From: Undaria pinnatifida
Lineage: Eukaryota; Sar; Phaeophyceae; Laminariales; Alariaceae
DNA length: 64,000 bases
Assembly (NCBI GenBank): GCA_012845835.1
Contig: JABAKD010000008.1
Span: forward strand, 6,990,775-7,054,774
Direction of reading: 5' to 3'
The notes under the pieces are model-generated. The model was given only the letters and a program-made list of their open reading frames with translations. It was not told the DNA's origin and ran no database searches. Positions 22,801-33,428 of the stretch are shown here, piece by piece (the stretch's first letter is position 1; every line of letters starts with the position of its first letter). The translations under genes and the position numbers were made by a program.

Positions 22801-25800
22801 GCGCCAGTCCCGTATGATATACCAGGTATTGGTACATGGCCATCACCCGCGCGGAAATTGGAGATCCTTCAGATCGTACAGATCCCACCCAGGTAAACAT
22901 GTGTGAAGGATCTAGATCATACAGATCCCCATGAGTTAAAATGATCTAGATCCCGCAGATCATATAAATCCCATCAGTCAAATATGATCTAGATCCCACA
23001 GATCATACATATCAATTTCAGCAAACATGTGGAGATCCCATAGATCCCACAGATCCCACCCACGCAAACATGTGCGAAGGATCTAGATCATACAGATTCC
23101 ACCCGGGCAAACATGTGTGTAAGAGCAAGATCGTACAGATCCCATCAGTGAAATATGATCTAGATCCCGCAGATCATACAGATCAATGATTTATCTGTCC
23201 AAAAAGAGCTAGATCCCAAAAATGGGATCTGATCTGTCCGAGGTGTGAAATATTTTAAGGTGAAGGGGCGTGCGGACCAAGAGCAGGAATGCTCGAAAGT
23301 TCACTGGGTGGAATGCGCGCTGAGGGCGGCTACTATATGAATAGCTTAGAGAAAGTAAACTCCTAATTGGTCGTATTTACATTCTCTCTGCTATGTCCAG
23401 GTTGTACGGGTAAGAAATCGAGAGGCATAACCCAACCCGGTCGCCGTTTTTGTTGTTTCCCCTCGCCGATCTCCTGCTGCACGTTGATGGTGTGTTCTCA
23501 GGCGAGTACTACGACCTCCCCTCCGACAAGCTCAACTGCTACGCGGGCCCGCTGACTGGCGGGTCGAAGGTGCTCTTGTCCGGCGATGTCACTCCGGAAC
23601 AGTGCTTCGCGCTGGGGTACGCTTGCCTGGCCGCGGCGGGAACCATCTTAGCCTACGCCCTGCCTCGCCGCTGCTGGCTGATCGGGACGGCCCTAATCTT
23701 CATCGCGCACCAGTACAGTTGTCCTCCGTTTAAGTGCAACCACCGAGGGCTCGGGGAGTTGTCGGCCTCCGTCGCGACCAATGTCCTGCTCCCTCAGTTT
23801 GCGATCGTGGTGCAGTCGGCGTCGTTTGGGGCTTCGTCGTCGTCGCTGGTGGTGTTTCACAGCAGTTTGGCTGTGCTTGTAGTCCCCGCGTTTTTCTTAA
23901 AGGTGGGGCTGTTCCTGGCCCTCAACATGGCGGACCGAAGGTCGGACTGGCTCGGCGGGAAGTACACAATTCCGGTGCTGCTTGGCGACGAGACTTCCGC
24001 ACGGTGCGCGCGTGTATTCCTGGTTGGTCGTACTGCTGCACTGCTGCTGCGCTGTCGCGATAAGTTATCTTCGACATGATCATGTTGGTATTTGATATCT
24101 CATGTCTGAAACATATGCAGAGCGTCGTATACACGGGTATCTCTTGTGAGGTTCCCACCATGCCGTGCAACTCGCTCGCGCCGTTCTTACGAAGAGTGCC
24201 TCGCTTTTTTTCTCCTACTGCTGTCGTTCCCAAGGTACCTGTCGCATGTACCAGGTATTATCTATACTCTTGGATTGTACGAACAAGTGTTTCTCCCGGT
24301 TCATGACTGAATGAAACAATCACCTGGTATTCAACTACCGTACAGCTACCTGGTGTCAATTCCACCAAAAGCGTACCCAGCATGTATTAATAGCCACTGG
24401 TGGCGCTGCGATACCTTACGTTACGCTCTCTTTCCACCATGTTCATGTTTTTCCTTTCCTCTCTGGCAGTATGTTGGCCGCGTGCAACGTGGTGGCCTAC
24501 GCCTCGTCGATCTGCATCTACCTCCTCGGTCTTTGCTCCGTCACCACCCTCGCCGCGATCCTCTTCTCCGCGCCGGAGGGGCTATCCATCGCCCGCGCCT
24601 TCAACCCTTCCCTGACGCTGTCCGGCCTGCTGGGTGACATTCCCAGCTCTGACACGAGGAAGGGACGGAGCGACGCACAGCGACCCTATCGTCTGGAGAA
24701 ACTGGTGGTGCGAGTTTTGAAGCACGCTCCTTGTGTCGTCCTCGCCGTTTTTGCTGACACAATGCTCCGAGAGGCGGTAACGGCGGGCGCGGCGTCCGTG
24801 GCAGCGGCGCAGGGCGGTAGTTACTGGGTTAACTGGCTGTCGGGAGTGGTCGGGACGATGGTTTTCTCCCCTGCGGCGGTGCGGTGCTTGCCCCTGGTTC
24901 CTTTTGTGTATATGTTCTTTCTTGCGAAGCCTCCGCCGCCACCGCCGCTTCCAACACCTTCCTCGACGACGGGCGCGGCAGGGGTTTCGGCCCCAACACC
25001 GTCCGCTGAGCGCACTTGTGGAGTGGTTGTAGCCGGTGGTGGCGTTGGGGGCCTCGTCCTTGGCGCTTGTTTGCAGCAGCTTGGGTTGCCATTTGAGGTG
25101 AGGGTGGTGCTGGAAAGGGAGGGGGGTGAGGGGCGATCATTTGTGGGTTGATGGCATCGACCCAGGGAGCGTCAGTCAAAGATTTTTTTTTTCAAAAGGG
25201 TTCCTCTTGGGTAAAATAGTAAAGCAACTTTTCTGGTGTACCGTAGTATCTCTAGGTTTGTTGTGCACCTGCACCCTGCTGTTGAAGGCGGCGACGCGTT
25301 CACCCGGTACGCTCTTTCTGCCGCCTCTTCCGCGCGTGTTGACCGTTTTGCAGATACTGGAAAGGAGCCTCGGTCGCGACGATGCATGCGGAGCGGACCT
25401 TGCCCTGTGGCCAGCGGCGACGAAGATCCTGAAGGAGCTCGGCGTGGGATCGAACAAATCTGACGACTCGGACTTTTGGGAGGAAAAAACTTACCCCGTC
25501 GGGTTCGTCCGCATCTGCAAGGTAGAGAAACCGTCCCATCAAGCCGCCACACCACCTTCTCCTCTCCCTTCTTCGGCCTCCCCCACCCCCGGAAACGGCA
25601 AGGGGGTCAGTGTTGGCGGTGGCAGTCTTGTTGCCGCACCGGAGACGGTGCTCACGAAAGTCGACATGGATGCCGTAGTGGAGGGGGAGGGCGAACCGTT
25701 CCGACTGGTGGGCAGGCAGGCCGTAATGTCATCCCTGATCCCCCTGGTCGAAGAAGGCAACATTCGCAGAGGTGTCCGCGTGCGCCGGGTCGAGCAGTCG

Positions 25801-28800
25801 TTCCCTCCTGGAAAAATGGTGGCGACGGCGTACCTCGAGGGGGCTATGGGCGGCGGGGCGGCGCCGGTGGAAGCGTCGTCGGGCGCACCTACTGGGAGCC
25901 CCGTTGGGAACCCTGCCGACAGCCCGGTCGAGGAGCGCGTCGCCTGTCGTGTCCTTGTCGGCGCCGACGGCATCCACTCCGTCTGCAGGCCGGAAGTTCA
26001 TGCGGCCACCACCATGCTGTCTGCCTCGAGGCGCGCGAACGGTGGGGGAGCCCTGCCGCGCGACCGCGATGGGGCCGGCGCTGCTGCTGCTCGAGCGGCG
26101 GCGAGTCCTCGTGACGGCGGTGAGGTATGCTACCGAGGGGTGCTGGACCTGAAAGAAGGTTCGCCGGCGGCTGGGCTGCGGTCACTCTTCGAGGACGACG
26201 AGAAAAAACGGCCGAGATCGATGAGCGTGGTTTATGGCGACCGCATTCGGTACTCGTGGGGGTTCATCGACGGGGCCCGAGAGACCGGGTACTGGTTTGT
26301 GAAGCAGCTGACGGCGAAGGGAGGGGGAAGCAGCAAAGAGGAGGAGGGAAAGCCCTTGGGGGATAGATGGCCGGAGCCCCTCCGAACGTTCGCCAAGATG
26401 ACCGGCCAGGAGTGTTCTTACGCGCATCAAATACAGGATAGGCCGCCGCTTGACAGGTGCTAATGGATAGTGTTTAGTGATTGGTGTGGTGGTAATTTTG
26501 TACCAGGGTGTACGGTTGACATGCGACATACTAGACAACAGTTCACGCTGTCGAGTCAATAATCCACAGTACGTTTTGGGCCTGTTAAGGAGCGCTTCGC
26601 GGGCGTCGATACACTCGGAATATGTACTTCGTCGCAACGGCAAACCTACAGATCAGGCGTGGTCACTGGGTGTCAAGAGTTTTGACGCGTGAGTTGCGCA
26701 ACTGTCCGCGAACTGGGCCAAGGCTTCGGTGCTTACACCCACGGTTGAAAGTTGATGTTGCGTTGATGCTGTTGTATTACTGGAAGGCGGAGGGGGGGGG
26801 GGGATGGGGTCCAAATGCGCACGACTCACCACGAGATGGCGATGTAGGTAACACGCGACGAACGCGGCGCCGAACGATGAAGGGAAATATATACCGAATC
26901 TCGGGCAACTACTTGCTGCAATTGCATACGACGACAAGTTTTTGTTCGTTGGAGCTTGATCGTGTGTGAAGCGGGCTCTCAACATAGCCTTACCGGCCTT
27001 ACCGGGTACCGGGTACGTTGTGGGGTCGCTTTCGTTGCTTGTTCGCAGGTGGAGTTGCGGCAACATCACTCTACTGGGCGACGCCTGCCACCCCGCTACC
27101 CCCAATAACGGACAGGGCGCCTGTATGGCGATCGAAGATGCCTTGGTCCTGGCGACCTTGCTGGGGGAGTACTTTGAGCAGCCGGATGGCCATGTGGAGG
27201 CGTTTTACCTTTACGAGGTGAGAGGGTCTTATTTTCGTTCTTCTCGTTCACAATCGCACCCTCCTTTTGCTGATGTATAGATGGTGTTTGCTTGTCGACG
27301 CTACTGTGCTGCTGAAACTCTTTCTCGGTTCGAAAAATAATTTGGTATGAACCGGTTCAGCTTTTTTTTTTCTTCGTTTTTTTTGCCTAAACCGTTCTTT
27401 TCAATTGATTGACTCTGTACGGCGACCTATGTATCACAGCGGAAAGTGTATATTGGTTGACCTAATACAAGGTTAATACCTCCCTCGAGTTGAGCCAGTA
27501 AACGTGACGGGGAAAAATGAAAGAAAACTTAATGCGGCTAGTTTATTACCACGGTGCCGGTACTTCCGTGCCGTGCATGCCGTGCCGTGCCGTGCCGTGC
27601 CGTGCGGTGCCAGGACGCTGCCATGGCGATGAGGCAGTCGGTCTGACGGGAACCTACGTTTTTTTTTTTTTTTGGCACCCTGTTATTCCATCCCCAAGCG
27701 AAGCCACACGGTGCCAGTGGCGAGTGTACCCACAAAGGGCAGACCCAGCAGCCAAGTATTTCACAATTCTAGGTGTCGATATTGTATGTATATGCTGTGT
27801 AGGTCTATAACTCTTCAACCTGTGTGTTAGATTCCTGTCTAATATGTACCTGGTATATGTATAATTGTGATTTTTTTTTCCCCTTCGGGCACATCTCTTC
27901 GTGCTCGCACTTTTGCCCGAAACGTCGGGTGGGGTGGGCACAATTCGACCGTCGGGCTCACGTTGCCGGAGGTCTGGGCGCGATGCGTGCAGTGTGTCGC
28001 GCGTGGCAAGCTTTTGAAACTTGTTTGGCCTTGGGCACACTTAAGGCAAATCCCCGGGTTTCCGCAATATCCCCGGGGATTGGGTTTTTGCATCCCCTAT
28101 CCTCGTGTACGCACGTAAGATTTGGATGTAAACCGTTTTTTTCTGCTCGTAGAGGGTACACGCACATTTCCCTATTTTTGCACAGAGCACCACGCTACGA
28201 TCCTGCCTACCAGTCCAGCCCCCTAGCAGCAGCAGCCTGCAACTCTATGCGCGTGCGGCTGCTGTTGTTGTAGGTGATTACTTTGATCGGAGCCTGCGAT
28301 GCTCTACCCGCCTATAATATCTCTCGCTGCTGCTGCTTCTACTGCTTCTGTGACGTGGCATACCGGCGTAAATTGAAAATCGTTTGAATATCACATTAGC
28401 ACTCAAACGGTCCTTATATTTATGTTCATGTTGGTGTGTTTCTTATATGATACCGTACCATACCAAGAGAGCACAACGCTACAACTTTGCTCCACAGCAG
28501 CAGCGGTAGGCAACACCATTTATGTAAGATCGCAGATGACAGACCGCAGACAACATGCGGAGAGCACAGCGCTAGCCTGCGATGCTCTACCCGCCTATAC
28601 GCCACTACCTCTCGCCGCTGCTACTGCTGCTTCTGCTGCTTCTGCTGCTTCTGTCAAGTGACATGCAGGCGTAAAGCGAAGGATCGTTTGAATATCACAT
28701 TAGTAATCGAACGATCTTTATATTTATGTTAATGTTGGTGTTCTTATATGATACCGTACCATACCAAGTGAGCACAACGCTACAAACTCTACCCCACAGC

Positions 28801-30166
28801 AGCAGCGGTAGGCAACACTATTTATTTAAGATCGCAGATGACAGACAGCAGACAACATGTGGAGAGCACAACGCCACAACCCTGCTGCACAGCAGCAGCG
28901 GGAGGTGACACCATTTATGTGCGCTTGGCGTGTCCTCGCTATGCTGCGGCGAGTTGTTTGTGTCGGAGCCTGTCATAATTTGTCATCCCACCATACCGCA
29001 CGTTTCTGCTGTGCTGCCGCTCTGGGTGCGCGTATCCATCGATGCGGAAACATAGGGAGCTTTGTAATAGTAACACTTTAGACACCAACCCATCCTTATA
29101 CATTCACGTCCACAGAGGCAGTTCTTTAACGAGTATTTTTTCTGTTTTTTTCTGCGAAGATCGCAGATGGCAGACAGCAGACAACGTGCGGAGAGCAAAA
29201 CGCTACAGGTAGGACCATGTGCGTGCGTGTGCTGTATCCTCTTTTTGCGGCGACGAGTTTTCTTTTTTTTGTCATAGCATATGTCACGTGTTATTGTCCT
29301 CTTGCTCCGTCGTTCTCAATACGTGCCGCATCTCACGCCACACGTGCCCCTTCTCGCTTTCTGGGGGTCCCTAATAAGCTGGAGTTCGAATTGTGACGCT
29401 CTTCTCGAAATCTTACATATCATACGGTGTAAAAGTTTTGTGTGTTATCAAGCGGTGCTGTGTGTATTTTCTCAAGAACAGATCGGTCGTGGGCACGTCT
29501 ATATCAAGTATACCCAAAAAGTGCTAAAAATACTGCTAGTGAATACACCCAAGAAGTACTGTGCGGGTGAAATGCGAATTCATTATTTTTCCGGGCAAGT
29601 TTTTTTGTATGTATTACAAACAAAAATGGTCATCGCGTCGGGTGGTGAAAATAATGTGTCCTTGCGCCACTCCCCTAGGCACTTACTTCCCGGAGGGGAA
29701 CCTTGTACCCTGTATACATGCGTTTCACACGCGCCACCGTTGCCGGTATCGATAAGCTTTGATCGCGGGTAGTTTTGCCTTCTTTTTCCTCCGATTCATA
29801 CGGGGTCGGGCCGTTACATAGTTTTACCATGATGCGTACCTGGTATGTACTAAATGTATTACTTGCATCCGTTGATCTCCCGCAAAAAAATGCCCCAAAC
29901 GTGTTCGTGCCTGGGCGTTTGGACAGAGGGCGCGCTTGGCCCACACAAGGAGCGTGCAGGGCGAGTCTTTGAAGCAGATGAAGCTCGGGCAGCTGACGAG
30001 CCGCGTAGGGGTCTGGGTGCGCGAGAAGGTAATCAAGGCGCTCCCCGCATCGGTGCTCCAGAAGAAGCTGCGCGCTGCGAACGTGTACGACATCGATTCT
30101 TGGCTGGTCAGGTTCAGGGCGCTCAAGGCCAAGCGAGAACAGCGGGCGGACGGGAGGACGTCCTAG
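19838..30166 (+). CDS. Fusion of UbiA-family prenyltransferase and FAD-dependent monooxygenase
   Basis: Exons by phase-consistent GT-AG splicing: 19838-20033, 23502-24003, 24470-25097, 25354-26456, 27049-27217, 29960-30166 (TAG); about 934 residues. UbiA half: first Asp motif E67-YYD-LPSD74 followed by PLTGGSKVL, and second Asp motif N207-MAD-RRSD214 followed by [11 protein letters not shown], with many hydrophobic helices; this is the MenA/UbiA pattern that binds Mg-prenyl diphosphate. A proline-rich linker in exon 3 leads to GGGVGG (422-427), GADGIHS (645-651) and LLGD (820-821) with [20 protein letters not shown], the three FAD motifs of class A flavin monooxygenases. Exon 3 encodes both the last UbiA helices and the FAD dinucleotide motif without a break, so the fusion does not depend on a splice guess. 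Odd points: the start ATG is the first in frame after 19740, not proven; and the usual basic helix after YE (exon 5 end) is missing. A 27 nt in-phase microexon at 27614-27640 could fill the gap, unproven. Confidence 0.88.
20137..20268 (-). repeat. Poly-T-headed retroposon-like repeat, copy 3
   Basis: Poly-T (20137-20163) then TATCCTCCGGCGGAT and the family body, with a 15 bp segment (TCTTGAAGTCTTGCA) absent from copies 1 and 2. Inside intron 1 of the UbiA-monooxygenase gene. Confidence 0.75.
20525..20860 (+). repeat. Imperfect tandem duplication, about 175 bp unit
   Basis: CTCCCGCGTTGTTGC, TGGTACTGCTGTAT-type and AGCTCCGACTTG segments recur in order in 20525-20695 and 20700-20860. Confidence 0.65.
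20875..21075 (+). repeat. 98 bp tandem duplication
   Basis: Nearly identical units 20875-20972 and 20973-21070, with the start of a third at 21071 (CCAATCCCAAGG). Confidence 0.9.
21224..23254. mobile_element. 2 kb TIR element with subterminal GATC arrays
   Basis: A perfect 21 bp inverted repeat (containing TCACACCTCGGACAG) bounds the element at 21224-21244 and 23234-23254. Just inside each end are degenerate tandem arrays of CTAGATCATACAGATCCCACC-like units, 21250-21680 and 22860-23225. The centre holds a poly-C composite repeat and unique sequence. There is no transposase, so it is a non-autonomous class II element. AATATT at each end may be a target-site duplication, but being palindromic it cannot be told from the TIR. 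Confidence 0.75.
21740..22195. repeat. Poly-C composite repeat nested in the TIR element
   Basis: C tracts (21740-21800, 21884-21900) joined to modules TTTATAGCTTACATGCACA and a full GATCGGAGTATCACA copy (21975-22190). Confidence 0.75.
27218..29959 (+). other. Last intron (or intron plus an unseen small exon) of the UbiA-monooxygenase gene
   Basis: Both flanking exons are phase 0, so a direct splice is possible, but family members usually have about ten more residues, rich in Arg, between YE and the following S...G helix. The stretch contains a CCGTG pentamer run (about 27567-27608), poly-T tracts and a tandemly repeated unit of about 284 bp (28291-29200). No other convincing exon was found. 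Confidence 0.5.
28291..29200 (+). repeat. Tandem repeat, about 284-300 bp unit, partial three copies
   Basis: AGCCTGCGATGCTCTACCCG at 28291 and 28575; ATGATACCGTACCATACCAAG near 28448 and 28749; AGATCGCAGATGACAGAC near 28527 and 28830, with a relative near 29160. CTG/CTT runs accompany each unit. Confidence 0.7.
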
Positions 30167-31214
30167 TAGCGCTAATTGTGTTGTTGGGGAAGCTTTTAAC
30201 CCTGTGGGGGGCCATTGCGAGAAGTGCGGTCTTACCATAGTGTGAGCGTGCAGCCTACGGCAGTTCATGGTACGCTCGTACGTATCTTGCAACTCCTTGC
30301 ATTGGAGTGCGACATAAAAAACACCGTCCCCTAACCTAGCAGCCCGCGTTGCTTCGTGCGGCCGATGCTGTAATTTATCGTCGTTTTTAAGCGCCGTTTT
30401 TGCCCTCTGAAGCTCGTAAAGGGTCCAGGAAGGGGGTGGTGGTAATAATGAAGTATTATAGGGAGCTCCGTTGCCACCGAGGCTTGAAGGAGCGTTGTTT
30501 TGATACCGCAAGGCTTCCGGGGTGCGTGTCGATGAAATATGCAATGGGCATGTCGCTCGCTCGCTCCCCTTCTTGGCTGGTTCTTAGGTTTTAGAGCTTG
30601 GCACGCAGGTTAGCGGGTCAGTCCTAGTATTAACCCATTTCCAACCCCAATTTTTTTCCTACTCTAACTCCACGTGTTTTGTCCCCATGTCGGGAGTGCG
30701 GTGCTAAAAGGGTCAAGTATTATCTTTTACTTCATTACTAGAATGCCAGTACGATTTAATATTCGGGGTATCACGGGGGAGTTGCTGTTGCACCGCAGGG
30801 CTTGCGGAGTGCGTGCCAGTGAATGCGATTGATGTACATGTACGTTGCCGTTTTTCTTGTTGGTTAGTCCGCGGGTTTTGCGTCTGATGAGAAGGCAGGA
30901 GGTCAGACTTGTTTTTTTTTCGAGTGTTTGTTATCATGTGCTGCTGCAGTTACATTTACTTTATTTTTTCTTTTCTCGGAGGCTCACGAGACGTTGCCCT
31001 TTTATCCTTGGGGAGTGCGGAGTGCGTGCCGGTGAAACATGCGTGTGCACAGCCGATATTTCGCGCGCTTCCGTTTTTGGTTGGTTCGCGTGTTTTCGCG
31101 CTTGGTGAAGAAAGCAAGGGGGCAAACTTAATGCAGACTGCGACGACTGCTGCTGTTGGTGTAGTGGTAGCGTACCAAGTATACAAGTTGTAGTATAGTA
31201 GTGGTTGCTCTAGT

Positions 31215-31352
31215 TCCTGTGTGTGCCAGCAGGGAATGCCGGCTTTTGGTTTGCTTGCATTTTTCCCTGGGGTATTCTTCCACTCCAGAGTGACTGGAGA
31301 CTGTCCTGTGACCGCGGACTTGATTATGTGAGTTAATGTGACAAAACAAAAC
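31215..31352 (-). repeat. Dispersed repeat, copy on the minus strand
   Basis: The complement shares CCAGTCACTCTGGAG, GGTCACAGGAC, CACATTAACTC and CCCAGGGAAAAA with 60697-60832 (plus). Confidence 0.65.
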
Positions 31353-31549
31353 AACATTAACCGGCGCTTTAGCGGCACCCGGCACTACTCCGCATACTCT
31401 CACTACTTTGTAAAGTTATTCTAACGACGTCTACTTATTATTCCCATCTGCGCCAACTGGTTTCACAGGCACTATAGCGGGCAACCGGCACTTCCTAAAC
31501 GGCACTATAGAGGGTCCACTACTACTGCTGTACGTGGTAGTACCGAAAT

Positions 31550-32625
31550 CGGCCAGAGTAATAAACACTTCTAAGCAATTGGTATCGCACGTCAATATAT
31601 TTCTAGCCATCCATGACGTAGCTTTCATTCATCCCCCCTCCCTCCAACGCCCCCTCCTTCCCCACACCCCGCACGATCGCCTAGACCCAGCACCGCGCGT
31701 ACAGCAAGCCCCTGCATATATGATTAATACGCGCGATCGGAGGATCACACAAAATGTTGCGAAGATCAGTGTCGGCCAAATCCTTGATCTCATAGCTGGA
31801 GTGTATTTAAAATTATATGTGACCCCTAAACCTCTTGAAAACCCTTTGCCCCCCCCCCCCCCGCCTTTTTTTCTTTTTTTCTTTTCTTTTCTCCTCGCTT
31901 TCTCTTGCTTAAACGCCCCACCTGATATCGAAATCCGCCAGAGTAATAAACACTTCCACGCCCTGGATATCGCCTCGTTATCGTTTTAGAGCCGTCCATG
32001 CCGCTGCTGCAATTCCCACCCACCCCCGCCCCCAACGCCCCCTCCTTCCCCACCACCCGCACCATCGCCTAGACCTAGCACCACGCGTATAATAGCAAAC
32101 CCCTACATTACATCTATGCGACCTAAAGCCCTCCCCTTCCGCCCCCCGCCCCCCCCGCACATTTCACCCCCCCTCCCCCACAAGAAGGATTTATAGTTTC
32201 TACGCACAACTTGACCTGCCCCACCCGTCCCCTCCCCCCCCTCCCCACCTCCCGCCCCCTTTTGATCAAAACCAGGCCCCCACGTCCTTAAAAACTCCGC
32301 CCTCCCCTCACCGGTTATTCGACTTACAGGATTCACTCGATAAACTGAGATGCATATCCTTCCACAGCTGTCAGATTTTGTCCCCCTCAGAAACGGGTTT
32401 TATAGTTTCCGCGCACAGACTGCCTAACATCACCCTGTTGACCCTGATAGCTACACTGTAGTTGCAAGGGGAGTCGCCGACCTATATCCTTAATGAGGAC
32501 ACACAACCCGTAATACGCGCGATCGGAGTATCACACACAGCTTGCAAAGATGAGTTTCGACATAAGAAATAAATAAAAAAAATCGATCTCACAGCTGGAG
32601 TGTATTTTAATTTTTATAATAATTC
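31550..32625 (+). repeat. Third poly-C modular repeat cluster
   Basis: Modules CCAGAGTAATAAACACTTC, AACGCCCCACCTGATATCG, CACCACCCGCACCATCGCC and the GATCGGAGTATCACA repeat (to 32620), separated by C tracts, in the same order as near 9400-10170. Confidence 0.75.
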
Positions 32626-32639
32626 ACACCCCGCGCATC

Positions 32640-32930
32640 GGTCGCCCCGTGGCGTATCAGGTTATCCTCGAGCCTGGTACAGGTCAGTTTCGTGAGTTCG
32701 AGCCCCGCCGAGTGCATACTCGTGTAAATTCGTGGGGACTTTTTCTTGTGCACAATTTGACTTGCGGAAAGCGCTAGAAGAGCGTGAGCTAGCAACACTC
32801 GAAGAAAAATCGACGAGCAGTGGGATTGCTGAACCCTACAAGTACGCGCGATAATAATTGAAGGCAAGAGCCAGGGGGAAGAAGGGACGACACCTGTGAC
32901 CACGGCTTGTCCAGAACCTGGAGAGTATCA
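32640..32930 (+). repeat. tRNA-derived SINE-like element, copy B
   Basis: GGTCGCCCCGTGGCG start, GAGTTCGAGCCCC B-box-like motif and the same body as copy A. Like copy A it lies directly after the TATTTTAATTTTTATAAT end of a GATCGGAGTATCACA repeat. Confidence 0.75.
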
Positions 32931-33428
32931 GAAGAACGATAAGCGCAGTGTACTCGTAGTAGTGCTTGATTTGTGATGTATAGTAACTCATCGCGAGGGG
33001 ATATCAGAAGTACAGACTATTTTTTTTGTACAGCAGTGATCGCTATTAATAACGTAGTATGCGCTCATCACGTGCTCGTACAAAGTACAGAGAGAGGAGG
33101 GGAGAGGACTTCGCCTGATAATACGACAGCAGTGTATAGCGCAGCGGTACAACAGAAGCAACAACTACTACTACTGGTATCATATGATACCTGGCACAGC
33201 AGAGCAGCAACAGATCCTCGTTGAGTTCAAAATTTAGCACTAAAGATTTTTCCCCTGTTCCACTCTTCCATCACGCCAACTACCTCGAATCAAACACCCG
33301 CACTTCCAATGTGGCAGAGACAGCACTCCAAGATTATACGCAGAAGCAGCGCCAGCAGCGCGTATGCACCCCCATTGCACCATAATCAGCGTGCTCGGAT
33401 GATAGTGCGTCATTATCTATTCGCTTCC

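Larger units (their letters stand above)
20034..23501 (+). other. Intron 1 of the UbiA-monooxygenase gene (3.47 kb, repeat-filled)
   Basis: Donor CTAG|GTGTAG and acceptor TTCTCAG|GCGAG join HFLG to EYYD, restoring the UbiA motif across the splice. The intron holds a poly-T retroposon, two tandem duplications, a 2 kb TIR element with GATC arrays and a poly-C composite repeat, each listed separately. Confidence 0.85.
30167..33428. other. Intergenic region between the fusion gene and the low-complexity gene
   Basis: Contains a minus copy of a repeat shared with 60697-60832 (31215-31352), a poly-C cluster (31550-32625) and SINE copy B. No gene seen. A segment near 30620-30720 is related, inverted, to 43735-43815. 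Confidence 0.5.

Noticed and set aside
21255-23225. CRISPR-like regularly spaced CAGATCCCACC repeats
   Set aside because: Unit length and spacing vary, there are no unique spacers or cas genes, and the arrays sit symmetrically inside TIRs in a eukaryotic intron.
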